NCBI RefSeq assembly: GCF_017874315.1 | Contig: NZ_JAGGLG010000034.1 | Coordinates: forward strand, 1-48,529 | Direction: 5' to 3' | DNA: 48,529 bases | From: Symbiobacterium terraclitae | Lineage (GTDB): Bacteria > Bacillota > Sulfobacillia > Symbiobacteriales > Symbiobacteriaceae | In this document: positions 7,843 through 15,447 of the stretch, piece after piece | Numbering within the stretch: position 1 is the stretch's first letter | Layout of the letters: each line of letters opens with the position of its first letter | Translations under genes and position numbers: made by a program | Notes under the pieces: generated by a model | Told to the model about the DNA's origin: nothing | Databases searched by the model: none | Seen by the model: the letters and a program-made list of their open reading frames with translations, nothing else

Positions 7843-8721
7843 GTGCCAGTAGGTCAGGTCATTCGCTCGCATTCCAACATCTACTACGTCCTGGTGGAAG
7901 GCAGGGAGGTCGAGTGCCGCCCGCGGGGCAAGTTCCGGCTCGACCAGACCCAGGTGCGGGCGGGCGATCAGGTGGAGGTGCGGCTTGAGCCCGACGGCGA
8001 GGGCCGCATCGAGAAGGTCCTGCCCCGCCGCAACTGCCTGGAGCGCCCCCCCGTGGCCAACGTGGACCAGTGCCTGGTGGTCTTCACCCTCGCGGAGCCC
8101 GAGGCGGATTACCTCTTCCTCGACCGGGTGCTGGTGCACGTGGAGCAGGCCGGGGTGGACGTGCTGATCCTGCTGAACAAGATCGACCTGGTGGAGCCGG
8201 AGGCCGTGGATGCCTTCGTGCGCACCTACCGCAACCTGGTGGGCTACCCGGTACTGCCGATCTCGGCCCAACAGGGGCTGGGGCTGGACGAGCTGCGCCC
8301 GCACCTGGTGGGCAGGATCTCGGTGCTGGCCGGCCATTCGGGCGTGGGCAAGTCCCGCCTGATCCGCGCCCTGGAGCCGGGGCGGGAGGACGTGCGGGTC
8401 GGCGAGGTGTCGGCCAAGTCCCGCAAGGGGCGCCACACCACCCGCCACGTGGAGCTGATCCCCCTCTCCAGCGGCGGGCTGGTGGCCGATGCGCCCGGAT
8501 TCACCTACCTGGAGTTTCAGGACATCGACAAGTGGACCCTGCGGGACTACTTTCCCGAGTTCGTCCGCCGCCAGGCGGACTGCCGCTACGGCGACTGCCT
8601 GCACCGGAAGGAGCCGGACTGCGCCGTGCGGGATGCGGTGGAGGCGGGGGAAATCCCCGAGACCCGGTACAAGAATTACCTGCTGCTCCTGGAAGAAGTA
8701 GAGGCCATGAAGAGGTGGTAG
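7843..8721 (+). CDS. rsgA: Ribosome small-subunit-dependent GTPase A (RsgA/CpgA) (292 aa)
   Basis: A circularly permuted GTPase that checks late 30S assembly. The order is N-terminal OB fold (1 to about 65, ending PRRN), G4 LLNKIDL, G1 GHSGVGKS, switch I KGRHTTRH, G3 DAPGF, then the zinc module C-x4-C-x-H-x5-C in CRYGDCLHRKEPDC. All motifs are intact, unlike the RsgA-like part of the fusion at 434-3178. It lies 18 bases after prkC, as in Bacillus, where PrkC phosphorylates this protein. Start GTG 7843 follows AGAGGTGGGG. Confidence 0.95.
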   Translation: MPVGQVIRSHSNIYYVLVEGREVECRPRGKFRLDQTQVRAGDQVEVRLEPDGEGRIEKVLPRRNCLERPPVANVDQCLVVFTLAEPEADYLFLDRVLVHVEQAGVDVLILLNKIDLVEPEAVDAFVRTYRNLVGYPVLPISAQQGLGLDELRPHLVGRISVLAGHSGVGKSRLIRALEPGREDVRVGEVSAKSRKGRHTTRHVELIPLSSGGLVADAPGFTYLEFQDIDKWTLRDYFPEFVRRQADCRYGDCLHRKEPDCAVRDAVEAGEIPETRYKNYLLLLEEVEAMKRW

Positions 8722-8726
8722 TACCC

Positions 8727-9392
8727 GTGTTCGATCCCGCACGCGTGAAGGTCGCCCCGTCGCTGCTCTCCGCCGACTTCGCCGACCTGGGGGGCGAGCT
8801 GGCCGCCATCGCGGCCGCCGGGGCCGACTGGGCCCACCTGGACGTGATGGACGGCCACTTCGTGCCCAACATCACCTTCGGTCCCCCGGTCATCGCCAAG
8901 CTCCGGCCCCGGTCGCAGCTCTTCTTCGACGCCCACCTGATGATCCGCCAGCCCGAGCGCTACGTGGGCGACTTCGTGAAGGCGGGAGCGGACCTGATCA
9001 CCGTCCACGCCGAGGCGTGCGACCACCTGCACCGGGTGCTGGGGCAGATCCGCGAGGCGGGCGTCAAGGCGGGGGTGGCCCTGAACCCCCACACCCCGGT
9101 GGGCGTGCTGGCCCACGTGCTGGACCTGGTGGACCTGATCCTGATCATGACCGTCAACCCCGGCTTCGGCGGCCAGCGGTTCATCGAGGCCTGCCTGCCG
9201 AAGATCAGCGAGGCGAGGGAGATGCTCGCCCGGGCCGGGCTGGAGGGCCGGGTGGAGATCCAGGTGGACGGCGGGGTCGACCCCGTCACCGCCCCGCGCT
9301 GCGTGGCCGCGGGCGCCACGGTGCTCGTGGCCGGCACGGCGGTGTTCGGGAAGGGCGACTACGCGCAGGCGATCGCGGCGCTGCGGGGGTAA
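8727..9392 (+). CDS. rpe: Ribulose-phosphate 3-epimerase (221 aa)
   Basis: Interconverts ribulose 5-phosphate and xylulose 5-phosphate in the pentose phosphate pathway. The TIM barrel shows the family motifs APSLLSADF, HLDVMDGHFVPN, the metal-binding DAHLM, MTVNPGFGGQ and QVDGGV, plus the phosphate-binding end VAGTAVFG. Start GTG 8727 lies 5 bases after the rsgA stop and is preceded by AGAGGTGG at 8711-8718. This is the same gene pair as in the Bacillus prkC cluster. Confidence 0.95.
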   Translation: MFDPARVKVAPSLLSADFADLGGELAAIAAAGADWAHLDVMDGHFVPNITFGPPVIAKLRPRSQLFFDAHLMIRQPERYVGDFVKAGADLITVHAEACDHLHRVLGQIREAGVKAGVALNPHTPVGVLAHVLDLVDLILIMTVNPGFGGQRFIEACLPKISEAREMLARAGLEGRVEIQVDGGVDPVTAPRCVAAGATVLVAGTAVFGKGDYAQAIAALRG

Positions 9393-9415
9393 GAGAGAGC
9401 AGCGGAGGTGGCAGC

Positions 9416-9850
9416 ATGGCGGAAGCGAGCCAGTACGTGATTTTTCGCATGGATGATCAGCTGTACGGTGCCGATATCGCGGTCGTGCGCGAGGTGAGCT
9501 ACCGCACGCCGGTCACCCGCCTCCCCAACGCCCCCCACTACGTGGAGGGGGTCATCGACCTGCGGGGCGAGGTGATGCCCATCATCGACCTGCGCAAGCG
9601 CCTGGGCCTGCCCGGCAGGCCGGCCGACGGGGACACCCGCATCATGGTGCTCAGCGCCGGCGGCATCACCGCCGCTGTGATCGTGGACGGGGTGGAGCAG
9701 GTGATCAGCATCGACGCCGACACCATCGCCCAGCCCGACTCGTCGGTCGCCGTCGCGGGGCAGGACTACGTCTACGGCGTGGCCCGCATGGACGGCCGGC
9801 TCGTGGTGCTCATCGACCTGTCGCGGCTCCTTTCCATCGCGGTCGCCTGA
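9416..9850 (+). CDS. CheW-like chemotaxis coupling protein (144 aa)
   Basis: A single CheW domain: YVIFRMDDQLYGADI, then EVSYRTPVTRLPNAPHYVEG and the family signature VIDLRGEVMPIIDLRKRLG, ending with a VYGVARMDGRLVVLIDL segment. CheW proteins link chemoreceptors to the CheA kinase at the membrane. No receptor, CheA or flagellar gene is nearby. In Bacillus the equivalent position holds thiN instead. The RBS GGAGGTGG ends about 6 bases before ATG 9416. Whether it serves chemotaxis or another array cannot be told here. Confidence 0.88.
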   Translation: MAEASQYVIFRMDDQLYGADIAVVREVSYRTPVTRLPNAPHYVEGVIDLRGEVMPIIDLRKRLGLPGRPADGDTRIMVLSAGGITAAVIVDGVEQVISIDADTIAQPDSSVAVAGQDYVYGVARMDGRLVVLIDLSRLLSIAVA

Positions 9851-9947
9851 CTTTCTGGCCTGACCCCCCGTTTCCGGAGGCAAGTTTTCACCCCGGGCTA
9901 CGTATGTTGGGTGAAGAATGGGTTCGCCGGGACGAGGAGGGGTCACC

Positions 9948-10115
9948 GTGCGGATGGGGCTGGGGAGACGCAGGCCGCCGCCGAAGACGCTGGCGGGCTT
10001 CGCACTGATCCTCGTGGGGGTGTCGATCATACTCACGGCGCTGCCCGGCTTCGTTTACGCCGCGGTGATCGGGGTACTGATCGCCTACCTTGGCTACACG
10101 CTCATCGGCCGGTGA
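9948..10115 (+). CDS. Small membrane protein (55 aa), unknown function
   Basis: A short protein with a basic N-terminus (GRRRPPPK) and two closely spaced hydrophobic segments, about AGFALILVGVSIILTALPG and VYAAVIGVLIAYLGYTLI. Start GTG 9948 is supported by GAGGAGGGG at 9934-9942; an in-frame ATG at 9918 has no site. It lies 28 bases upstream of spoVM and may be co-transcribed with it. I do not recognise the family. Confidence 0.55.
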   Translation: MRMGLGRRRPPPKTLAGFALILVGVSIILTALPGFVYAAVIGVLIAYLGYTLIGR

Positions 10116-10143
10116 GCCTTCGGTCAGGAAGGGGGGCACCTGT

Positions 10144-10248
10144 GTGCGCATCACCGTCATCCGTCTGCCGCGACCCTTGGGGCGAATGTTAATGGCGATC
10201 ATGCGAATGTTCTCGGGCAAGCGGGGGGAAGGCAGGGACGCCGCATAG
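10144..10248 (+). CDS. spoVM: SpoVM-like spore morphogenesis peptide (34 aa)
   Basis: GTG 10144 to TAG 10246-10248. The N-terminus reads MRITVIRLPRPLGRM. It aligns without gaps to Bacillus SpoVM (MKFYTIKLPKFLG): Met1, Ile6, Leu8, the functionally important Pro9, Leu12 and Gly13 match, as do Ala18 and Phe23. SpoVM is an amphipathic helix that recognises the convex forespore membrane and anchors SpoIVA to start coat assembly. A strong ribosome binding site, AGGAAGGGGGG (about 10126-10136), precedes the start. In Bacillus spoVM lies in the same neighbourhood, between the prkC-rpe cluster and rpmB. The peptide is 8 residues longer than the Bacillus one, with a charged tail (GKRGEGRD). Confidence 0.82.
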   Translation: MRITVIRLPRPLGRMLMAIMRMFSGKRGEGRDAA

Positions 10249-10308
10249 CGTGCACTGGGCCACCCGCGGACCTTGCCCCGGCCGCGTCGACTTGCCGCTG
10301 CGCTGGCA

Positions 10309-10351
10309 CCCCGGCGGACCGTTGCCGCCGGGGTCACTGCTTGGCTATAAT
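10309..10351 (+). promoter_or_regulatory. hslO promoter overlapped by a GC hairpin
   Basis: TTGCCG (10322-10327), an 18-base spacer and a consensus TATAAT (10346-10351). A 9-base inverted repeat, CCCCGGCGG (10309-10317) with CCGCCGGGG (10325-10333), covers the -35 box. It could be an operator or the terminator of the spoVM transcript, though no T-run follows. Confidence 0.7.
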
Positions 10352-10386
10352 AGGGAAGACTTGCCGCATGGAGGTTGTACACAGAC

Positions 10387-11274
10387 ATGGCTGACTATCT
10401 GGTGCGGGCGATCGGCGCCGGGGGGAACGTGCGCGCGTTTGCGGCCGTCACCACCGCGCTGGTGGACGAGGCCCGGCGCCGTCACGATACCTGGCCCACC
10501 GCCACCGCGGCCCTGGGCCGCGCCCTCACCGCCACCGCGCTGCTGGGGGCCATGCTCAAGGACCCCAACGAGTCGGTGACGCTGCGGGTGGCCGGCGACG
10601 GGCCGCTGCAGGGCATCATCTGCGACGCGGACGAGCAGGGCCAGGTGCGGGGTTACGTCAACCAGCCCCACGTGGACCTGGACCGCACGCCGCAGGGCAA
10701 GCTGAACGTGGGCGGGGCGGTGGGCTCCGGCATGCTCCACGTCACCCGCCAGCTGGCGCTGCAGGGCATCTACACCGGCTCCGCCGAGCTGGTCTCAGGC
10801 GAGATCGGCGAGGACCTGGCGTACTACCTCACCCGGTCGGAGCAGACGCCCTCGGCCGTCGGGCTGGGGGTGCGGGTCGACACCGACGGCTCGGTGGTCG
10901 CCGCCGGCGGCTACCTGCTGCAGCTCCTGCCGGCCACGCCCGACGCGGACCGGGACAGGCTGGAGGAGAACCTGGTGAAGCTGGGCTCGGTCAGCCTGGC
11001 GGTCGAGCGGGGGATGACGCCGGAGGAGATCCTGGCCGCCGTGCTGGAGGGCATCGAGTACCAGGTCCTCGAGCGGCGCGACCTGCACTTCGCCTGCCGC
11101 TGCAGCCGGGAGCGGGCCCTGGGCGCCATCGCGCTGCTGGACGACGCCGATCTCTCCGCCCTGGTGGAGGAGGACCACGGGGCGGAGCTCACCTGCCACT
11201 TCTGCAACGAGGTCTACCGCTTCACCGAGGAAGAGATCCGCGCCGTCCGCAAGGGCATGGAAACGCAGCAATGA
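10387..11274 (+). CDS. hslO: Hsp33 redox-regulated chaperone (HslO) (295 aa)
   Basis: A cytoplasmic holdase activated by oxidation. The C-terminal zinc centre is visible as C-x-C in ACRCSRERA and C-x2-C in LTCHFCNE; its four cysteines form disulfides under oxidative stress. The N-terminal domain starts MADYLVRAI and contains the typical GxxGxxxVTRQL-like stretch (GGAVGSGMLHVTRQL). ATG 10387 fits the family start and follows GGAGG (10370-10374); TTG 10375 touches that site and is unlikely. Length is normal. Confidence 0.93.
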   Translation: MADYLVRAIGAGGNVRAFAAVTTALVDEARRRHDTWPTATAALGRALTATALLGAMLKDPNESVTLRVAGDGPLQGIICDADEQGQVRGYVNQPHVDLDRTPQGKLNVGGAVGSGMLHVTRQLALQGIYTGSAELVSGEIGEDLAYYLTRSEQTPSAVGLGVRVDTDGSVVAAGGYLLQLLPATPDADRDRLEENLVKLGSVSLAVERGMTPEEILAAVLEGIEYQVLERRDLHFACRCSRERALGAIALLDDADLSALVEEDHGAELTCHFCNEVYRFTEEEIRAVRKGMETQQ

Positions 11275-11280
11275 GGCAAG

Positions 11281-11310
11281 AACCCGGCCACCGTTCAGGC
11301 GGCCGGGTTT
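11281..11310. terminator. Bidirectional terminator between hslO and rpmB
   Basis: AACCCGGCC (11281-11289) pairs with GGCCGGGTT (11301-11309) around an 11-base loop. On the forward strand TTTG follows; on the reverse strand TTCTTG follows. It serves the converging hslO and rpmB genes. Confidence 0.7.
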
Positions 11311-11342
11311 GCTGGCACACGGTATGGAACGAGTACGGCAGG

Positions 11343-11534
11343 CTAGATCGCCCGCTGGACCTTACCGCTGCGCAGGCAGCGGGTGCAGACGGTGATCCGC
11401 ATGACGCGGCCGTTCACCACCGCCCGGACGGTCTGGACGTTGGGCGACCAGGACCGCTTGGTCTTGTTCTCGGCATGGCTGACGTTGTTGCCACGCGCCA
11501 CGCGCTTGGAGCAAACCTCGCAAAGGCGAGCCAT
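11343..11534 (-). CDS. rpmB: 50S ribosomal protein L28 (63 aa)
   Basis: The N-terminus MARLCEVCSKR and the core GNNVSHAENKTKRSW are the L28 signature. Two CxxC pairs (CEVC near the start and CTRC near the end) make it the zinc-binding form. The ATG at 11534 is chosen over an upstream in-frame codon because AGGAGGTGTC lies 5-6 bases before it on the reverse strand. As in Bacillus, it sits opposite in orientation to the asp23-fakA pair. Confidence 0.95.
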   Translation of the reverse strand: MARLCEVCSKRVARGNNVSHAENKTKRSWSPNVQTVRAVVNGRVMRITVCTRCLRSGKVQRAI

Positions 11535-11591
11535 GGTCTGACACCTCCTCGTGGCCAGGATCAACTTCTACCTCATCAAAGCACAATCCAC

Positions 11592-11621
11592 ATCATAGCA
11601 CATTGGCCCCACCGGTGACAA
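11592..11621 (-). promoter_or_regulatory. rpmB promoter (reverse strand)
   Basis: Reading the reverse strand: TTGTCA (11621-11616), an 18-base spacer, then TATGAT (11597-11592). The start would be about 50 bases upstream of the rpmB ATG. Confidence 0.65.
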
Positions 11622-11709
11622 GCGGCAGAGAAACCGGCAGACTTAGGGTCCTGGCAGGAGTTTTCGTCTCGTTGGACGAACTTAACGCCGCTGGAAGGGG
11701 GGAGCCCCG

Positions 11710-12069
11710 GTGGGTAAGGAAATCCATACCGAGCTGGGGCGCATCTACGTCGCCGATGACGTCATCGCCACCATGGCCGGCATCGCCACCACGGAGTGCT
11801 ACGGCATCGTCGGCATGGCATCCTCCCGCCTCCAGGACGGCATCTCGGAGCTGCTGGGGCGCGAGAACCTGGCCCGGGGCGTCCTGGTCGAGGTCGACGG
11901 CGATTCGGTGGAGATCGACCTCTATATTGTGGTGGGGTATGGCACCCGCATCTCGGAGATCGGCAGGAACGTCACCGACAAGGTGCGGTACGTGGTGGAG
12001 AGCTACACCGGGCTGAAGGTGCGGGGAGTACACATCCACGTGCGCGGCGTCAAGCTCGGGAATGCCTGA
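11710..12069 (+). CDS. Asp23/Gls24 family protein (YloU-like) (119 aa)
   Basis: Asp23 domain: EIHTELGRIYVADDVIATMAG at the start, a central GIVGMA, IDLYIVVGYGTRI and a C-terminal VRGVHIHVRGV. Members associate with the membrane or envelope and are stress-related in some Firmicutes. Next to fakA this is the conserved yloU-yloV pair. Start GTG 11710 follows GGAAGGGGGGAG (11693-11704). Confidence 0.9.
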   Translation: MGKEIHTELGRIYVADDVIATMAGIATTECYGIVGMASSRLQDGISELLGRENLARGVLVEVDGDSVEIDLYIVVGYGTRISEIGRNVTDKVRYVVESYTGLKVRGVHIHVRGVKLGNA

Positions 12070-12141
12070 GCTGATGCCTTTTCGGTTCCCGAAAACGAGC
12101 CCCGCTGCGGGTAGCTGCCGGGGATGAGGAGGCACCCTTTG

Positions 12142-13953
12142 TTGAGCATCCAGACCATCGACGGTAAGGCCCTGAAACAGATGATCCTCCACGCCGCCGC
12201 GCGGCTCGAGGCACAGAAGGACGCAGTCAACGCCCTCAACGTCTTCCCCGTTCCGGACGGCGACACCGGCACCAACATGTCGATGACGCTCAGCTCGGCC
12301 ACCCGCGAGGTGGAGCGGGCGGGCGACCGCACCGTGGGCGAGGTGGCGGCGGCCCTTGCGCAGGGCTCGCTGATGGGCGCGCGCGGCAACTCCGGCGTGA
12401 TCCTCTCGCAGCTGTTCCGCGGCTTCGCCAAGTACCTGGACGGCAAGACCACCGTCGACGGGCGGGAGCTGGCCCGTGCGCTCCAGGAAGGCGTCGACAC
12501 CGCCTACAAGGCCGTGATGAAGCCCGTCGAGGGCACCATCCTCACCGTCGCCCGGGAGGCCGCGGCGGCGGCGCAGCAGGCCGGCCGGAAGAGCCCCGAC
12601 GCCACCAGCGTGATGCGGGCTGCAGTCGAGGCGGCCGAGGAGGCGCTGGCGAAGACGCCCGAGCTCCTGCCCGTGCTGAAGAAGGCCGGCGTGGTCGACT
12701 CCGGCGGCAAGGGGCTCACGGTGATCTACCACGGCTACTACGAGGTCCTGTCCGGCAAGGCGTCCGACGTGGCGACCACGGCGGTGAAGGTGGAGCCGGC
12801 CGCGGAGGCCCCGGCCCCCGGGCGGCACGATACCTCCCCGGCGTCCCGGGTGGACTTCGCCGTGGACGAGGAGATCTCCGACATCCGCTTCCCCTACGAC
12901 TGCGAGTTCTTCATCCGGCGGTACCGGGACGGCGGCCCGATCCCGATGGACAACCTCGCCCGGGAGCTGGAGCAGTGGGGCGACTCGGTCTACGTCGTGG
13001 GCAGCGAGGACCTGGCGAAGGTCCACGTCCACGCCTCCAACCCCGGTCCGGTGCTCTCGCTGGCCATCCAGTACGGCGACCTCATCGATATCGTCATCCA
13101 CAACATGCGGGAGCAGCACGCGGACCTGCTGCGCAACGCCCAGCCGGCGCCGGCCGGGGCGCACGGCGGCGCTGCGGCGAACCCGAGCGGCAACCCGGGT
13201 GCGAACTCCGGGGCGAATCCTGGTGCAAGCGCCGGCGTCAACCCCACCGGTGCCACGTCGGCTCCGGCCGACTCGCCGGCCGAGGAGGAGCGCCCCACGG
13301 CCGTCGTGGCGGTTGCGGCGGGCGAGGGCATGGCCGAGATCTTCCGGTCCCTCGGCGTCAGCGCCGTGATCCAGGGCGGGCAGACGATGAACCCGTCCAC
13401 GCAGGACCTGCTGGACGCCATCGAGCGCTGCCCCAGCCGGCAGGTGTTCGTCCTGCCCAACAACAAGAACATCATCCTCGCCGCCGAGCAGGCCGCGACG
13501 CTCACCCAGAAGAAGGTCTACGTGGTGCCGACCCGGTCGGTGCCCCAGGGCATCTCGGCGATGGTGGCCTGGATGCCCGACGAGGAGGACGGCGAGCGGC
13601 TGTTCAGCAGCATGAAGCAGGTCATCGAGGGCGTCCACACCGGCGAGATCACCTACGCCGTGCGCGACACGACTTACGGCGACCTGCAGATCAAGGAGGG
13701 CGACATCCTCGGCCTCTGGAACGGCAAGATCCACCTGACGGGCAAGGAGCCGGAGGGGGTGCTCGTCGACCTGCTCTCCGCCATGGTGGAGGAGGCGGGC
13801 GGCGAGGTGATCACGGTCTACTACGGCGAGGGTGTCGCGGCCGACCGGGCCGAGGCCGTGGGCGAGGAGCTGCGGCGGCGGTTCCCGGACCACGAGGTCG
13901 AGATCCAGTTCGGCGGCCAGCCGCTCTATTACTACGTTTTCTCGCTGGAATAG
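12142..13953 (+). CDS. fakA: Fatty acid kinase catalytic subunit FakA (YloV/DAK2 family) (603 aa)
   Basis: Phosphorylates fatty acids held by FakB (DegV) proteins, feeding exogenous fatty acids into phospholipids. The N-terminal DhaL-type ATP domain contains FPVPDGDTGTNM (D39, D41) and GARGNSG; the C-terminal half has FVLPNNKNI and an NGKIHLTG segment typical of YloV. Between them lies a Gly/Asn/Ala/Pro-rich insert (about residues 335-375), unusual for the family and probably a flexible linker. TTG 12142 lies 9 bases after GAGGAGG (12126-12132); TTG 12139 is equally in frame, and ATG 12124 overlaps the site. No fakB is in the window. Confidence 0.9.
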   Translation: MSIQTIDGKALKQMILHAAARLEAQKDAVNALNVFPVPDGDTGTNMSMTLSSATREVERAGDRTVGEVAAALAQGSLMGARGNSGVILSQLFRGFAKYLDGKTTVDGRELARALQEGVDTAYKAVMKPVEGTILTVAREAAAAAQQAGRKSPDATSVMRAAVEAAEEALAKTPELLPVLKKAGVVDSGGKGLTVIYHGYYEVLSGKASDVATTAVKVEPAAEAPAPGRHDTSPASRVDFAVDEEISDIRFPYDCEFFIRRYRDGGPIPMDNLARELEQWGDSVYVVGSEDLAKVHVHASNPGPVLSLAIQYGDLIDIVIHNMREQHADLLRNAQPAPAGAHGGAAANPSGNPGANSGANPGASAGVNPTGATSAPADSPAEEERPTAVVAVAAGEGMAEIFRSLGVSAVIQGGQTMNPSTQDLLDAIERCPSRQVFVLPNNKNIILAAEQAATLTQKKVYVVPTRSVPQGISAMVAWMPDEEDGERLFSSMKQVIEGVHTGEITYAVRDTTYGDLQIKEGDILGLWNGKIHLTGKEPEGVLVDLLSAMVEEAGGEVITVYYGEGVAADRAEAVGEELRRRFPDHEVEIQFGGQPLYYYVFSLE

Positions 13954-13966
13954 TACTTTGGGTTGT

Positions 13967-13998
13967 GAGCCGGGTGTGCGATAAGGCGCACCCGGCTC
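13967..13998 (+). terminator. Terminator after fakA
   Basis: A 13-pair stem, GAGCCGGGTGTGC (13967-13979) with GCGCACCCGGCTC (13986-13998), has one G-U pair and no strong T-run (TCTGCG follows). Confidence 0.6.
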
Positions 13999-14096
13999 TC
14001 TGCGTGCTTCTGTGGGGCCGAGGAGAGGGTAACAACTCGGTAACATCTGCTCGTGTAAATGTGAATACAAGAACAAATATAAGGGGCGTGATTCGA

Positions 14097-14738
14097 GTGA
14101 GAAGAGTTACGGCACTGATGCTCTCCTTCATGCTGTTGTTGAGCATGCTGGGCAACGCCACGGCTGCGCCGGAACCCTTGACTGAATCCGCCCTTTGGCA
14201 GGTCATCCGGGAAACCTATCCAGACGTACTGGAGCGCATGAACCCTGATTTTGATCCTTATGTCAAGTTGTCTGATGAATATGCTGTCATCGCCTTCGAG
14301 GTAGAACCGGTGGACGCCCACAAACTCCCTTGGTTCTACTATCACCTGGCTGTGTTCCAGTTCGAAGGCCGGGAACTGGTGAGTGCCGTCGAACTCGAGA
14401 AGGGCCCGGAGGGTCCATCCACGCTGATCGCCACGGACCTGATTTCGGGAGCAGTGACGCGTGAGGTGATCCGGTGCCAGAAGGCCGTGAGCCCTCTTCC
14501 CGAACTCCAGAGCGAGATCGAGTCGCAGCCTCCGGAGATGTGTCAGGTCTGTGCCCGTTACGAAACGGGCGGCGGGTATATAGATGACACCTGTCTCTGG
14601 TTGTGCACTGCGGGCTGTGCCCTGCTCTCGGGACCTGCGGCGGCCGCCTGTATCCTGGCCTGCGGTGGGCTCTGTTGGGTTCCGTCCTGGAGTATTTGCG
14701 TCGAGTGGGAATGGGTGGAGTGTGGTTACCCCGAGTAA
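14097..14738 (+). CDS. Secreted Cys-rich protein with a halocin C8-like C-terminus (213 aa)
   Basis: A signal peptide (basic MRRV, hydrophobic core to about residue 23, ANATAAPEP-like cleavage region) is followed by a soluble domain of about 125 residues that I do not recognise. The last ~65 residues are dense in cysteine: CQVC, then C-x3-C-x2-GC, a small-residue hydrophobic stretch, C-x3-C-x3-C, and further cysteines in SICVEW and ECGY. This spacing resembles the halocin C8-type bacteriocin domain; the match is by eye. GTG 14097 is placed after AAGGGG (14081-14086); GTG 14088 is too close to it. The upstream DNA is noticeably A/T-richer than its neighbours. Downstream lie an ECF sigma pair and an SdpI-like protein that could be immunity. 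A non-toxic structural role is also possible. Confidence 0.6.
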   Translation: MRRVTALMLSFMLLLSMLGNATAAPEPLTESALWQVIRETYPDVLERMNPDFDPYVKLSDEYAVIAFEVEPVDAHKLPWFYYHLAVFQFEGRELVSAVELEKGPEGPSTLIATDLISGAVTREVIRCQKAVSPLPELQSEIESQPPEMCQVCARYETGGGYIDDTCLWLCTAGCALLSGPAAAACILACGGLCWVPSWSICVEWEWVECGYPE

Positions 14739-14769
14739 GCGATAGTGTCCGGTGATCCCATCTGCCATG

Positions 14770-14800
14770 CACAAGGGGCGGCCTGCAGCCGCCCCTTGTG
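14770..14800 (+). terminator. Terminator after the Cys-rich gene
   Basis: CACAAGGGGCGGC (14770-14782) pairs perfectly with GCCGCCCCTTGTG (14788-14800) around CTGCA. No T-run follows. Confidence 0.65.
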
Positions 14801-14892
14801 TGCCGGGCGTTGCGCTCCCAATCGGAATTGTGGCGCCGTGGCCGAACCGCGCGTTGCGCTCACGGGTAGATAAGGTGAGGGGTGATCCCGCG

Positions 14893-15447
14893 ATGGAGGA
14901 GACCGGTCTGATAAGGGCAGCGCAGCGACAGGATGTCTCAGCCATGGAAGCCCTCTACAGGCAGTATCGCACCATGGTGTACCAGACTGCGCTGATTCTG
15001 CTCAGGGACCCCCATCGGGCCGAGGATGTGGTCCAGGAGGCCTTCGTGCGGGCTTTCAGGTCGATCGACAGGTTCGACCCGGAACGGCCGTTCAGTCCCT
15101 GGCTGACTCGGATCGTCATCAACTGCTGCCGCAGTCTCCGCAAACGGGACAGACGGTGGATCCCATACGGCGATATGTCACCGGCCGTGACCATGGACGA
15201 AAGGTTTCACCACGCGGAGATCCATGCCGACGTCTGGCGTGCCCTGATCATGCTGCCTGAGCGCCAGCGGGAGATCCTGATGCTCCGCTACTTCCACGAC
15301 TTCGCAATACCCGAGATCGGGCAGATCCTCGGCGTGCCCGCGGGTACTGTCAAGTCCCGCCTGCACCAGGCCCGACGGCGGCTCAAGGAACTCCTCTGCA
15401 ACCTGCCGTCAACAGGGGAAGGAAAGGGGCGACTTATTAATGAATGA
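14893..15447 (+). CDS. ECF-type RNA polymerase sigma factor (184 aa)
   Basis: Region 2 is seen as YRQYRTMVYQTALILLRDPHRAEDVVQEAFVRAFRSIDRF, and region 4 as LPERQREILMLRYFHDFAIPEIGQILGVPAGTVKSRLHQARRRLK with its helix-turn-helix. It has no region 1 or 3, as usual for ECF factors. ATG 14893 follows GTGAGGGGTGATC. The gene overlaps the next by 8 bases, so translation is coupled to its putative anti-sigma. It probably controls its own operon and perhaps the neighbouring Cys-rich and SdpI-like genes; I could not pick out a reliable ECF promoter. Confidence 0.9.
   Translation: MEETGLIRAAQRQDVSAMEALYRQYRTMVYQTALILLRDPHRAEDVVQEAFVRAFRSIDRFDPERPFSPWLTRIVINCCRSLRKRDRRWIPYGDMSPAVTMDERFHHAEIHADVWRALIMLPERQREILMLRYFHDFAIPEIGQILGVPAGTVKSRLHQARRRLKELLCNLPSTGEGKGRLINE

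Noticed and set aside
6262-8742. Long reverse-strand ORF opposite prkC and rsgA
   Set aside because: Also an antisense shadow: it covers two well-identified genes and has no motifs or start site.
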